Under the pieces are notes generated by a model. It ran no database searches, was not told where the DNA came from, and saw nothing but the letters and a program-made list of their open reading frames with translations. Positions 22,910 through 34,451 of a stretch of 64,000 bases of DNA are shown here, one piece after another; the stretch's first letter is position 1; each line of letters opens with the position of its first letter. The position numbers and the translations under genes were made by a program. This stretch comes from Crossaster papposus (lineage: Eukaryota; Echinodermata; Asteroidea; Velatida; Solasteridae): positions 1-64,000 of the forward strand of contig JBAIAA010000649.1 in the NCBI GenBank assembly GCA_037893245.1. Reading direction: 5' to 3'.

Positions 22910-25900
22910 CTTAGAATCCAGAATCTTTTTTGGATCTCTGCATGAACATGCTCTGGACCATAGTGCATGAGCCTTTGGTCAAAGTCCTGTATAAGGAGCT
23001 TAGTAACCGGATGTGCAGGATCGAGCACGATTAGATGCTTGGTAAACAGCGGGATTCCTTCAGCTCGTCTCAGCCTGCCTCCAACTCTGATGACTCCTCA
23101 TCTCCATCCCACTCTACTTCCTAGAGGGAGCTCCTTACCCCCTATTGAGGGCACCCCACTTTTCGGGAAAACTCGATTTTTGGCTCGCTGATCGGCTTCC
23201 AGGTCAGCAGGAACGTCATCCACAGCCGCCCCATCACAGAGCTGCTTTGATACCTCGATGAGCTCTTCCAGAGACTTGTATTTCTCCAGGTCTGGGATAT
23301 CAGCTGGTTCTACAGTCACTACACCACAAAAGAAGGATTTCCTCAGTTCTGAAGAATCCTCAGCTAGTGCAGGTGGGAAGGCTGGCCAAAGATCAGGGTT
23401 AGCGGAGAGGAACAGTGGCCCATCTCACCATCTTCAGGGTTGACTGAGGGTTGAAAGCACAGTTTTCTTTCTTGTCAGATCATCAGTCGCATTGTTTTTC
23501 GTGTCAACATAGCGTCATTGGTTGACATTCGTCAGGGTCTGGATCTGGGCCACTCGGGTCCCCACAGCTACCTTGTACCTGCAGGACTTTGACTTCAGCC
23601 AGGTTATAGGACAGCGTAGAATCGCCCCAGACAACAATATCTTCTAGAGGTAGAGTCAACTCTTGCTGAAGGAAATTAGACAGTTTAGCCCCAGCCAAAG
23701 CAGCTGAGAGCTCCAGGCAAGGCATGAACAACTGCTTCTTTGGCGCAACTCGGGACCTGGCCATTACAAAGCTGGTGTGTATGTTATGCTCGTCGTCTTT
23801 CATCCGGAGGTAGGCAACTGCGCCGTAGACCCTCTCAGATGCATCGCAAACAATGTGAAGCTGGCGACTGGCTGCTTCTGGGTGAACATCAGGGGGGGTG
23901 TAACATCTAGGTAGTTTGATGGCAGAGATATTGGGTAACTCGTTCTCCCATGTTTGCCATCGGTCCATGATCTCTCCAGGCTCCATGGCATCGTCCCATT
24001 CACGTTTGGTCTTCCATCAGTCCTGGACGATAACTCTGGCTCTGGCAGTGAATGTTGTGAGGTATCCATTCGGGTCGTACTGGCTGGCCAAGGTTTTGTA
24101 CATGTTTCTCATGTTCAGGCAATCGTAGTCAACAACACGATGCTTGTACTGCAGATCATAGGTGCTACGGGTTCAGCCAAGTCTGTATCTCCAAATGTCA
24201 GCCAGACATCACACCTATCTGAACGCGCTTCTGGAGCTTCTGCTACAACGTTGAGTACATTACTGGCAAACTGCCGTATATCAAAACCAACCTTAGCGAG
24301 CAGGTCACGCATGTTGTGGACGAGAGTCCTGGCTTCGTCTTCTCGTGGCATGCTGACTAGGCAATTATCGACGTAGAACGCTATCCACTGCATTAACAAC
24401 TTCAGGATACTTCTCTCGATGATAGAAGGCATGCTTGTGTAGTGCGAAGGTGGCACAACAGGGACTGCATGTCGTAGATCTTGGGTTTGGTTTTGGTGGT
24501 CATGTTCCTCCACAGAAAACAGAAGAGACATCTTTCAGTAGGCTGAAGTCTAACTTGGTGGAACATTACCCTAATGTCCCCTGACCCCGCTACTGCATGT
24601 TGGCGGAAACGCAACAGTACTCGAAAGAGTGATGCACCAAGGGGAGGGCCGGGAAGCAGGTGCTCGTTGAGTTTCTGGTCCTGGTACTGGAAGGAGCAAT
24701 TGAACACAAGGCGAATGTTCCCATTGTGTTCCACTGTGTGATGCTGAATGTACCAGGATTCCTTTGTCTTTGCAGCATCTTCTGCTGCCAGGATTTTGAC
24801 ATGACCAGCATTTACTAACTTCTGCATCAGTTCATTATGTTTATCTGCAAGCTGTGGTCGGGTTGCAAGGCGCTTCTCAGGGTTGGAAGGGCAGTCTCAT
24901 TTGGAGCATGGAACTTGGTGTCGTCAGCTCGCAAGAGGGGTGAGGCATAACGCTGAATTCTTCCCTCATCCACAAGGGTTGTCTTGTCTTCTGGAAGTTG
25001 CACGACACGTTGATCTTGTTTGGAGCGAACGGCATGCCTTTTGTTCACATATGGCACAACATCAACTTGCCAGAGTTTATCAACGTGCCTCGTCATCTCG
25101 GTTGTCTCTAATTGGACGGAGACTCTGAAGCATCGTTGCTCACTAGCGTTCTGCTTTAGGATGCCGACTGGTCAATGGAGAGTCCATCCCAACTTTGTGA
25201 AAGTGGCTACTGGCGTCCCACTAGGGATGAACCTGATTGGTCGTCTAGAGGTGATCAGATTGGCGTGATCTGAACCAATTAGGATACCTGGACGAGCTTT
25301 ATTAACCGGAGGAAGTGGCAAATCACGAAGATGCTGGTAGCACTCTTGCAATTTATTGACCGGGTACGTGTACTGAGACAGACAGAGGTCATCGGCAGCG
25401 AAGACACCATCTAGGAAGAATTTGACATCTGGCTTGTCATGAGGTGACACAAACAGGGATACGGATTGACCTTGACATGTGACCAGGTCTTCTCTGACTG
25501 TTCGTAGATGCATAGTCTCTGGTGCTCTGGGTAGCTTAAGCTGATGTGCTGCCTCTTGAAGAAGCATGGTACGCTCAGACCCGTAATCAAGTACTGCATA
25601 AGAGTCAATCTTGGTGTCTGGACCATGGAGAGTAACTCTTACCACTTTCAGCATGGTGTTGTATGGTCGGCTAGGTTTGTCTACGTACACGGACTGGTTA
25701 GTTGGTTTCACCATAAAGACTCTTGTGGCTTTCTTGGCAGAATCGTGCAGGATTGTAAGATGCACTTCATTACACTGGTAGCAGGTTTTTTTTAAGGTGC
25801 ATGTATCAGGTGTATGCTTTCGGCAACACTTCCAACAGCGTCTATTCCTTTGGATCCACTTCACCACATCATCAGTAGAGAGTGCCTTGAAGGTTTGACA

Positions 25901-26634
25901 TCCATTCAAGAAGTGATCCTTACCTTCACAGAAAGGGCAGAACGGCTGTGGGTTTGGCTTGATGTATTTGGGGCTTGCAGGTTCCTCCTGTTTGCCTCTG
26001 GTCAGGAATGAAGACGTGGGAGTTGGCTTTTGTTTCACTGGTCGATGATCCCGGTTTACTCTGGACCCACTCTGCTCTTGCATGTGGCCCATAACAGCTT
26101 GCTTGGCTAGCATCTGCGACTGTGACTTCAACCTCGGCCATCTTGCGAACTTTGGCAGATTGTAGGTTTCACCCGAGTTCAGCTTTAGCACACCCGTCCC
26201 CATGCAGTGCTCTATGAAGCTAGTACAGAGACTCGGGGAAGATTGCTTAAAGGCTTGTCTATATGCGAGCCACATTGAAGCTCTATTTCGGCTTGGCCAT
26301 CTAGGGATTCAAGCATGCCCACCAGGGAAGATACCTCAAGAAAAAAGTCTTCAAAGGATTCTGTATCGCTGTACTTGATTGGAGGCGCCATCATAATGGC
26401 TACTATTTTGGTCTGCACCAGCTGACGGGGTTGGCCATTACTTGTCGCTCAATTCTGCCAATACCTTGGTGCAAGGCTGGCTGCTATGGAGGTAGTATTT
26501 TGCAAGCTTCAGGGCCTTTCCATCCAGACTGCCGACTAGGACTTGGTACTTATATTGATCGCTGAAATGCGGGTAAATGTTTATCAGGTTCTGGAGAGCT
26601 ATCTTCTTGGGAGCAAAGTCTTTCTCCCTTCCAC
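22910..26634 (-). pseudogene. BEL/Pao retrotransposon gag-pol remnant
   Basis: Minus-strand domains in order: Gag with ALQNLINIYPHFSDQYKYQV near 26560 and ELQCGSHIDKPLSNLP near 26270; Cys/His knuckles CPFCEGKDHFLNGC, CWKCCRKHTPDTC and CYQCNEVH at about 25935-25760; protease AVLDYGSERTMLL near 25590 (Tyr in place of the usual Ser/Thr after Asp) with ILIGSDHANLI near 25275; the pre-RT linker RSKQD near 25020; reverse transcriptase with GNIRLVFNCS, LLPGPPLG and DIRVMFHQV at 24740-24540; a catalytic block reading FYVDN at 24361-24378 where YVDD is expected; RNase H ICDASERVYGAVAYLR near 23840; a linker; and the integrase zinc region IRVGGRLRRAEGIPLF and LMHYGPEHVHAEI at 23090-22930. It ends there, with no DDE core and no LTR seen. 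Frameshifts lie near 26430, 26270, 25150, 24830, 24500, 24090 and 23570. Confidence 0.88.
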
Positions 26635-27189
26635 TTAGTCCAGGAGCTAGCAGACTTTTATCGGTATTGTTGAGTACGAAAGGTTTGACACATGAAATGA
26701 GTAGGACTATGTGTGGGAACCCCAAAATGTGGATTCTTAAGTTTGGCACACTTGCACTGCCCCCTGGGGGCACTCTCAAAATGACCCCCCTAATTTTTTT
26801 ATCGGTATTTGTGGCGTACGAGGACCAATTTTTTTTCATATGTACTGTTTTCAACTAATGTACTAAGCCACTTAAGAATGGCCTAATTAACGCTAATTAG
26901 CACTTTTATCGGTATTGTCACGTACGAGGACACATTTTGGCTCAAATGTACTTTAAGATATCCTGATTACGAATATCTAATTCTTAAGTTTCAACTCCGT
27001 GTACTAATCCACTTAAGAATGGGTCAAAGATCGATAATTGACCTAATTACGTTTTCGGGAACGATGGAATATGTGACCCGCTCCGTCGAAATGAGGAATA
27101 AGTCTCAAAAACGTTATTGTTTGATAAAGATGACAGGTGTATATTTATTTGCCGAATCCACATTCCGAGAAAAACAGCTTTGAAATAAA
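26635..27189. repeat. Left terminal inverted repeat arm
   Basis: Mirrors 29665-29902 and 31923-32272. The outer 330 bp carry the TATCGGTATT motifs. The inner 220 bp carry the TTATTCCTGAT-x-TCGATGG-type block and a cluster of CTTAAG. Confidence 0.85.
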
Positions 27190-28949
27190 CAAAATTGACC
27201 AAAATCATACGGATAGCACACACAAATACTTGGTCACGATTTTCACCCATGCATTCACTTTAACGGCCGATTGCGTAAAACGGCCTCAGCGACTTATTCC
27301 TGATTACGATGGAGCGGGTCACATATGCCATTTATCCGGAACCACATGGGGTAGAGGATTGAATTAAGGTTTAATGTGAAGGTCTAAACATTGGGGACAA
27401 GGACCAGTTGTTAAAGTAGTATTTTGTTGGTGTCTTCATGGCTTAAACATGCAATTAAGCCTAAAAAGTGTACCCTTTTGACCCACCACGTGTTTATAAT
27501 TGTATCGGTATGATCGAGTACGTCCACAAAACTTATGTTAAAATGTTCATCTGGCAACCCAGAATACGAAAAGCTCGTTCTTAAGTGTCCATCTGATGCA
27601 CAAATCCGCTTAAGAATAAGAAATAGGTCAACTTATGAAAGCATGTTTAAGCTATATTATTGAGTTATTCCTCATGAAAAGGAGGCCTTCTTCAGAAGTT
27701 TAATTTACCAAGAGCTTTTCGGAGTTTTCATGTGTATTTTAAGAATTGCTCGCATCCAATTATTAAGCTGAATAGTACAGTAACCATGTGTATGTGTCTA
27801 GGACTATATACATGCCCTATTGTTCATTGTACCTTATAAAATAAGCACGAGCTCTCGTGACAGATGAGGGCACTTGACAGAAGATATTGATTGAAATAAA
27901 CTTTAATTTAAAATCAAATCAAAATTAGGTGTAACACTTAATATGTATTATAGTCATGTTCTCAGTTTGCGATTTGAATGGTTACAAATTATGGAATCAT
28001 TCAATTCCCGGCTGGTGTATTTCCACCTTGTTTCAAATTGAATCACTCAGCTGTTAACTTAGTTTTCTTCGGAAAGTCCTTCCTCTTCATCAGATGGTGC
28101 GACCTCTTGCCTTTCCTCACTCCCGTCAGTCTTCTTCTACCAGGGTTTGCGGTAGTTGATGTCCTTCAAGTTCAAACCAGATTGGAGTGTATATCCATAC
28201 CCTGACCATCATGCTTATTGATGTTTTGCATAGCTAAGAGTAGAACATTTACAAAATCTTCTAAACTACAAGCATCACAACAAATTAAAGGAGACGGAGA
28301 GATATTTCATTGTGGCGGTGTGCCAATAAAATGTAACTCGCAATTATACGGCCAGGCCTATACTCACAATGAATATTTACATACCTTTACCGTAAACAAT
28401 ACGGAAACCTTTTACAGGTTATTTCCACACTTTTTTTTATAATCTTTTGCTTAATAAGCTGTGGTTGATGATGAATGTTGCTTACCAAGAATCAGTATTA
28501 ACATCCTCATCTTATCCATGGCGCTATGAACATGTTTGTAGAACAGAAACCTAACTGATCCCTTATCCAAGGGGAGACCCCCCGAACTACATGTAGTTTC
28601 TAGATGCTCTATTTTTCAAAGACTGCAGCCAACCACGATTCTTCGTTCGCAGGGCAAATAGTCGGCTTCTGCCAATTCAGTATGATTTTTAAAACGCTAA
28701 GTTTCTGGATTATGAATCATGATGTACACAACATTTTAGCGATTTATGATACAGGCTATTCCTTACTTTACTAAATCACATTAATCTTGTCCTTATATTG
28801 ATGTCATCTATACAAGTTGCTATAAATGCAACTTGAGTTTATTCATGTCCATGGTACTTTAGCTACCAGTAGATTTTGACATGATAATAGTCTGCCAGTT
28901 AAAATGCATATATATTTTGAAAAATTATTATAACTTACACCCGCGAACT
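27190..28949. other. Interior of the long-TIR element, no recognisable gene
   Basis: AT-rich. Short frames at 27978-28205 and 28218-28442 show no family motif. Extra copies of arm motifs occur at 27290-27325 (direct) and 27505-27610. Confidence 0.5.
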
Positions 28950-28952
28950 AAA

Positions 28953-29573
28953 GGCCCTGTCACACCTTTGCGTATATCAAGTACTTATGAGTTCCTTAAC
29001 GAATTCAGCGCATCCATGGCGTATGAGGTGCGTATGAGTTGCGTATGCAGTGCGCAACACTATTTTACTGCTGCGAATAGCTGCGTATGCAGTGCGCATG
29101 CCGAGCGTATTCCAGACACACCCTACTTATCCCGACCGCATGCCTGACGCACTTCCGACGAATGCCGAGCGTATTTCCGTCGCATGTCCGCCGCTCGCCA
29201 CGCGTTATAAAAAGGCGGCGGCTTCCCGCTGTTGTCAGTACCAGTGCAGATTCCATAGCGTGAACATCAGCGTATCACCGCGTATGAACCGCTTATCCCC
29301 CACGAACACATAGCGTATTTGTACCGCGCTCGACTGATGCGGGACCGATGCGCTGCGTATTTATAACTTATGACCTGCGTAACAGCGTACGCTGCGTAGT
29401 TTTGTGCTTGCCCAAAACTATTCGGCGTACTAGGCCGTACTGTGCGCATGCCTACGTACATAAAACTTACACAAAACGATTGAGATGCATATGAGGTGCA
29501 TATTGTGCGTATGAAAAAAATGTCAATGCGCAACTCATAAGAAATTAGGATACGCAAAAGTGTGACAGGGCCT
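28953..29573. mobile_element. MITE with AGGCCCTGTCACAC termini and TAA target duplication
   Basis: 621 bp. The left end is AGGCCCTGTCACACCTTTGC. The right end is its inverse with two changes. TAA flanks both ends (28950-28952 and 29574-29576), matching the 3-bp TWA preference of PIF/Harbinger. The interior is packed with GCGTATG / CATACGC repeats in both orientations. No coding capacity, so it would depend on a transposase elsewhere. Confidence 0.85.
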
Positions 29574-29902
29574 TAAGCAAGGCGCTGCAGCTTTATTCAT
29601 GGATAACATGTTTGGGAAATGTAGATTAAGATATAATATACAGTAACTGCAATATTGCACCGTACTTTATTTCAGAGCTGTTTTTCTCAGAATGTGGATT
29701 CGGCAAATAAATATACACCTGTCATCTTCATCAGACAATAACTTTTTTGAGACTTATTCCTGATTTCGATGGAGCGGGTCACATTATTCCATCGTTCCTG
29801 AAAACGTAATTAGGTCAATTATCGATCTTTGACCCATTCTTAAGTGGATTAGTACATGGAGTTGAAACTTAAGAATTAGATATTCGTAATCAGGATATCT
29901 TA

Positions 29903-31922
29903 ATAATAATAATAATAATAATGAGATTTGTAAAGCGCACATATCCACCCTGCAGGGTGCTCAAGGCGCTGTAGACAACAACAAGTAAAGTAAGTAAGTA
30001 AGTAAATTAATCCTTGAAAATTTGTGACATCAAGTAAGTCTTAAGAAGCGATTTGAACCTAGTTGTACAATGGCATGATCTGAGTTCAAGTGGCAATGAA
30101 TTCCAAAGTCGAGGAGCTGCAACAGAAAAAGATATGGCGCCCCATGCTCGTTTAGCAATTGGTTCCTTGAGAAGTTGCTGGTTACTTGATCTAAGAGTTC
30201 TTGCTGGAGAATATTCATGTAGTAGTTCCTTAATGTAGTAGGGAGCCTTGTTGTTTAGAGCTTTGTGGACCAGAAGCATGAGTTTGAAAACAATCCTTTG
30301 GGAGACAGGAAGCCAGTGTAGTTCCTTCAAAATGGGGGTTATGTGACAGTTCCTCCTAGATAAGGTGATGATGCGGGCAGCAGTATTCTGAAGACGTTGA
30401 AGACGGTATATTTGATTCTGAGGGAGTCCGTAGAGTAGTGAGTTGCCGTTGTCTAGTCGTGAAGTCACAAATGCATGTATAATGTGCTCGGTAGCACTTC
30501 TATTCAAATACTTGCGAATACGACCAATGTTTCTAATTTGGAATGATGCCAAACGGACAGTGTTAGCGACGTGAGATTTAAATGTCATTGCGGAATCAAA
30601 TATAACCCCCAAGTTCCGGGCCTGCAACGATGGGGCTATCTGTGCATCACCGATTGTCATAAATGGCACAGACACCTTTTTTAATTGTTGGCGTGATCCA
30701 AACAAGAGAAACTCCGTTTTTTCCTCATTCAGTTTTAGAAAGTTGTTTTTCATCCAGCATCGGATCTCAGAGATGCATTGCTCCAGTCTTGCAATCGAAG
30801 AATCGGCAGGCTCCTGTAAAGACTTGAAGGATATGTAGAGTTGAGTATCGTCAGCATAGACATGGTAGTTCAGATGATGTTTCAAGATGATATCACGAAT
30901 TGGCAAGGTGTAAAGAGTAAACCACTGTGGGCCTAGCACAGACCCTTGTGGTACAGAGTACTCTAAAACAACAGGATCTGATATTGCATTGCCAATGCGG
31001 ACATGCTGGGTTCTATTTGAGAGATAGGACCTGCACCATTCGAGAGCCGTGTCGTGTATACCGAGATAGTTTTGAAGTCGAGATAAGAGGATGCCATGAT
31101 CAACGGTATCGAATGCTGCACTCAAATCGAGCATAACCAGCGCAGTGATATCGCCATTATCCATCGAAGACAGGATATCATTACTGACCCTAACAAGCGC
31201 AACTTCCGTCCCGTGGAATGGCTTGTATGCAGACTGGAAAACGTCCGAAAGCTCATGGTCTTGAATGTGGTCAGAGATGCGGGATGAGACAATACGCTCG
31301 ATGGTTTTTCCCAGGTACTTCAGGTTTGAGACGGGTCTGTAGTTTTTCAGAATCTCCTTGTCCAGGCTGGACTTCTTTAGAAGTGGCCGAATGTAGGAAA
31401 CCTTTAGGTTGTGCGGAAAGCAACCAGAATCCAACGATTTGTTCACCACTTCAGTAATAAAAGGAGCAAACACATCAATGTGTTGCTTTATCATCATAGT
31501 TGGAATAGGGTCAAGTTCGCAAGATTTTGACGGCGAGTTCATGATGACACGCTTAATTTCGTTAACATTTGTAGGCTCAAAATAAGACAGTCTGCACTTG
31601 GGATCTGCATGTGGCTCTACTATAGTGGCTCTACTAGTGGGACGGGGTTGGACACCGACATCTATGAGGATCGGATGTTCGTAATCTTGGTGACAAAATA
31701 ATCTGAAAATGCATTTGCAAGGTCCTGGTCAGAATTTGAGGACGGAAGGACTGGGGACGTAGACTTGTGTAATAGCTTGTCGATAACCCTGAACAGCTTT
31801 TTCTGGTCTCCAGAGCTTTGCTGCACTAGTGATGAAAAGTGACCCACTTTCGCTTGGTTGATCATGTCGTTCACAACATTGCATTGCTTGCGAAAGCTCT
31901 GCCGCCGGATCAGCCTGTTGGA
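29903..31922 (-). mobile_element. 5'-truncated CR1/L2-type LINE inserted in the right TIR arm
   Basis: The arm sequence breaks after GGATATCTTA at 29902 and resumes with TACATTTGAG at 31924, exactly where the intact left arm is continuous. On the minus strand the insert ends in a (TTA)n tail preceded by CGCTTTACAAATCTCAT, a 3' end often seen in CR1/L2-type LINEs of invertebrates. The 5' endonuclease region is missing, as expected from incomplete reverse transcription. Confidence 0.85.
30007..31922 (-). pseudogene. LINE reverse transcriptase, nearly intact
   Basis: A 511-codon open frame (from 31542) holds the non-LTR reverse transcriptase: NYRPVSNLKYLGKTIERIV, MLDLSAAFDTVDHGILL, VPQGSVLGP, the catalytic HVYADDTQLY near 30865, and NEEKTEFLLFG, followed by a C-terminal helical region with LHWLPVSQRI and APRLWNSLP. 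The same frame extends upstream to about 31660. There a frameshift links it to the region before the polymerase (QKKLFRVIDKLLHK, ANAFSDYF) up to 31922. The catalytic YADD is intact, but the apurinic-like endonuclease and ORF1 are absent. The enzyme copies its own RNA at a nicked target. This copy cannot move alone. Confidence 0.9.
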
Positions 31923-32272
31923 GTACATTTGAGCCAAAATGTGTCCTCGTACGTGACAATACCGATAAAAGTGCTAATTAGCGTTAATTAGGCCATTCTT
32001 AAGTGGCTTAGTACATTAGTTGAAAACTTAAGAATTGGCTTTTTAAAATAAGACTCCCTTGAAGTACATATGAACAAAAAAATGGTCCTCGTACGCCACC
32101 AATACCGATACAAAAAGTAGGGGGGTCATTAGAGTGCCCCCAGGGGGCAGTGCAAGGGTGCCAAACTTAAGAATCCACATTTTGGGGTTCCCACACATAG
32201 TCCTACTCATTTCATGTGTCAAACCTTTCGTACTCAACAATACCGATAAAAGTCTGCTAGCTCCTGGACTAA

Positions 32273-32857
32273 ATAGAGATTGACTGCTGCTGCAAACTCC
32301 ATTATTTGGTGTCCTGGACTATGGATGGAAGCTCGGTGACCATGATTATGCGCTGGTCCCTACAACAGACCCAATCGCACCGGACTATCTTTTACAGTTT
32401 GTCTGCTGCAACTGTTAGGGGGGATGTAGCACACTCAGGTGCTGCTGTAAAAAGCAAGGAGTCAAGTGTATTTCTGATTGCGGCAACTGTCATGGTAACT
32501 CTTGCCAGAACATCAACCAGCCAGATGACGAGAGGAGTGAGGGAGATGCCAGGGAGTAGAATAAGTAGAGTGAACTAGAGAACTGACTACCCAAGGTTTC
32601 AATTGAGATACATTTCTATTTAATATATTTGTTATGGCCAGGGAGTCATTTGTACTCAAAACTAATGGTTGGAATCGAATGAACACCCCCCAAAAATACC
32701 TATAGTTAGACATTCCACAAGCTAATATTTGCAAATTGTTATGTTTCCATTGTTTCGCCCAAGCCATCCGGGTACCCAACTTTGATTGGCTGCTATAATG
32801 TTTCATGAAGGATTTGTGATGGAACAAATTCAGAGGTGTTAGTAAGACAGTTGGATT
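32273..32857. other. Non-coding stretch right of the long-TIR element
   Basis: The minus-strand stretch reading MEFAAAVNLYLVQEL near 32300 could be a last trace of Gag displaced by the insertion, but it is too short to assign. Nothing else recognised. Confidence 0.4.
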
Positions 32858-33310
32858 TTAAGCAAGATAATGATACAAATATACTTAGCAGGGCCCTAGA
32901 ACAAGGTTTTCGTGGTTTCTTCCCTATATTTATTATACAATTCCTGGCCAAACTATGACTTTATCAACAATTGTTTCCATTTTGGCGGCATTTTGGACGG
33001 CATTTCGGCCACCATCTTATATATAAAGCAAGATAATAAAACATATATGCTTAGCAAGAGTTCACAATTGTCCAAGAACAATGTTTTTGTGGTTTCTTCC
33101 CCATATTAATTATTACATTTCTGGCCAAACTGACTTTGTCCACATTTTTCCATTTTGACGGCCATTTTGGCCGCCATCTTGGATTTGAAGCAAGAAAATA
33201 TGCTTGGAAAGAGTTTAAATGGCCCTAGAACAATTTATTGTGGATTTATCCCCATATTATTATATATTATTATATATTATTTTTGGTCATTTTGGACGCC
33301 ATTTTGAATT
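32858..33310. repeat. Three-copy ~160 bp tandem repeat
   Basis: Copies start near 32858, 33027 and 33189. Each has AAGCAAGA-x-AATA, a CTTAG/CTTGG step, CCCTAGAACAA (CCAAGAACAA in the second), GTGG-TTTCTTCCC (GTGGATTTATCCC in the third), and a CCATTTTGG-CGGCATTTTGG block. Divergence of 10-25 percent suggests an old array. Confidence 0.7.
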
Positions 33311-33359
33311 ATGACTTTTCCTCAAGGATTTGGGAATGAATAAATGGAGAGGTGTTTGT

Positions 33360-33575
33360 CAGCGTGGCCACTCCTTGGGATTTTTCCCAAGATCTTGGGA
33401 ATTTGGGCAAGACCTTGGGATCTTGGGATTTTGTATCCAAATTTCACGAAATCTTGGGATTTTTGCATTTTTGTTAACTGCAAACAACTTGTATACATTT
33501 TAGGCATTTTTGTTAATCGCAAACAACTTTTTTCTATTTATGGCACTCATCTAAACCGCAAACAACTTTTTAAGT
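33360..33575. repeat. Low-complexity TCTTGGGAT and GCAAACAACTT repeats
   Basis: CTTGGGAT-type words recur about eight times at 33371-33460. GCATTTTTGTTAA-x-GCAAACAACTT occurs three times in decaying form at 33465-33570. No coding meaning. Confidence 0.6.
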
Positions 33576-33704
33576 GTGGACAGCGACTTTGAGCGCTGTA
33601 CATTTAGATCATTTTTTTGTAGTACGTCGAACCCTGATAATAAGAGCACTGTTAATACAACATGATGCTTATAACGAGGACAAAATAGGTCCTGAGTCCT
33701 TTTT

Positions 33705-33960
33705 GGCTTTTTCGCAATTTTACGAAAAAGCCTTTGTTTTTGTTCTGATTTTTTGGCTTTTTCGCAATTTTGCGAAAAAGCCTTTGTTTTTGTTCTGATT
33801 TTTTTTTTGGCTTTTTCGCAATTTTGCGAAAAAGCCTTTGTTTTTGTTCTGATTTTTTGGCTTTTTCGCAAATTTTGCGAAAAAGCCTTTGTTTTTGTTC
33901 AGATTTTTTGGCTTTTTCGCAATTTTGCGAAAAAGCCTTTGTTTTTGTTCTGATTTTTTT
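33705..33960. repeat. Five tandem copies of the Helentron-like 5' end palindrome
   Basis: GGCTTTTTCGCA, a short spacer, and its inverse GCGAAAAAGCC, followed by TTTGTTTTTGTTCTGATT, start at 33705, 33755, 33809, 33859 and 33910 (period 50-54 bp). Only one such copy starts units 6, 7 and 8 of the array. The open minus-strand frame across it simply reflects the repeat. Confidence 0.85.
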
Positions 33961-34136
33961 TTTTCTTCTTCTTCTTTTTTTTTTTTTTCTTTTCTTTTAG
34001 TAACCTAAACCCCATAGACTTTGTACACGTTTTTTCTGCCCGTCACTTTTAATCGAAAACAAAGTCGTATTTACATAAAACTTAACCCAGGTGAAGACCC
34101 CATAGTGAACTCGTGTCTCGCAGAAATACGTCATGG

Positions 34137-34164
34137 TGACGTCATCAGGGGTCACGTGACGTCA
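34137..34164. promoter_or_regulatory. CRE - E-box - CRE composite (example; recurs in nearly every unit)
   Basis: TGACGTCA at 34137-34144, GTCACGTGAC at 34151-34160, and a second TGACGTCA at 34157-34164 overlapping it. These are exact consensus sites for CREB/ATF and for bHLH-ZIP factors such as USF/MITF. The block recurs intact or with one or two changes near 36562, 38416, 39786, 42559, 44035, 45532, 46837, 49327 and 58846. Sequence match only. Binding is not shown. Confidence 0.6.
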
Positions 34165-34305
34165 TCTTAAAGGTGTTATTGATTTAATCTTTGAAATTCA
34201 ATAACAAATCAACCGCAAAAGACCGAAACTAAATTTTAGTGGCAATAGATAGAATAATCCAGGATCTTAATTTTATCTCGCGTGCGTGAAATCACGTGAC
34301 CCTTC

Positions 34306-34327
34306 CTTCCGGTCTAAACCGGAAGTG
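34306..34327. promoter_or_regulatory. Facing ETS-type sites (example)
   Basis: CTTCCGGTCTAAACCGGAAG is a near-palindrome whose halves are both ACCGGAAG, the high-affinity ETS/GABP core. It recurs about 24 times in the array, for example near 35340, 35929, 36731, 37777, 38583, 42728, 48047, 52255, 59020 and 59880, with the 4-base centre varying (TCTAAA, TCCAAA, TCAAAA). Confidence 0.55.
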
Positions 34328-34434
34328 CCTTATAATTTGAAAGTGAAAAATGATATGAACTTACTTTCAACGATGTTAGTGTCTGGCTACAATATATTTT
34401 TCCAAAAAAAATTGGTGACGTCATAACATGTTAT

Positions 34435-34451
34435 AGCGCCCTCTAGCGGCA
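34435..34451 (-). promoter_or_regulatory. CTCF-like core (example)
   Basis: AGCGCCCTCTAGCGGCA. Its reverse complement TGCCGCTAGAGGGCGCT fits the CTCF core CC-A-S-Y-AG-R-K-GGC-R-S at all but one position. About 23 copies occur in the array, nearly all following a TGACGTCATAA-type block. Copies ending AGCGTCA or AGTGACA match less well. Confidence 0.5.

Larger units (their letters stand above)
26635..32272. mobile_element. Unclassified DNA element with ~550 bp terminal inverted repeats
   Basis: The left arm is 26635-27189. The right arm is 29665-29902 plus 31923-32272, split by a LINE. Both arms start TTAGTCCAGGAGCTAGCAG and match along their length apart from scattered changes and small indels. 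Each arm carries three spaced copies of TATCGGTATT followed 4-7 bp later by a GTACG core (two of them GTACGAGGAC), plus several CTTAAG palindromes. A further TATCGGTAT copy lies near 27509 and an extra TTATTCCTGATTACGATGG block near 27295. The interior has no recognisable transposase. Subtracting the LINE and the MITE leaves about 3.0 kb. It abuts the BEL/Pao Gag on the left. Superfamily unknown. Confidence 0.75.

Noticed and set aside
33551..33871. Lys-rich minus-strand frame with repeated FSQNCEKAKK words
   Set aside because: It is the translation of the five-copy 5' palindrome block.
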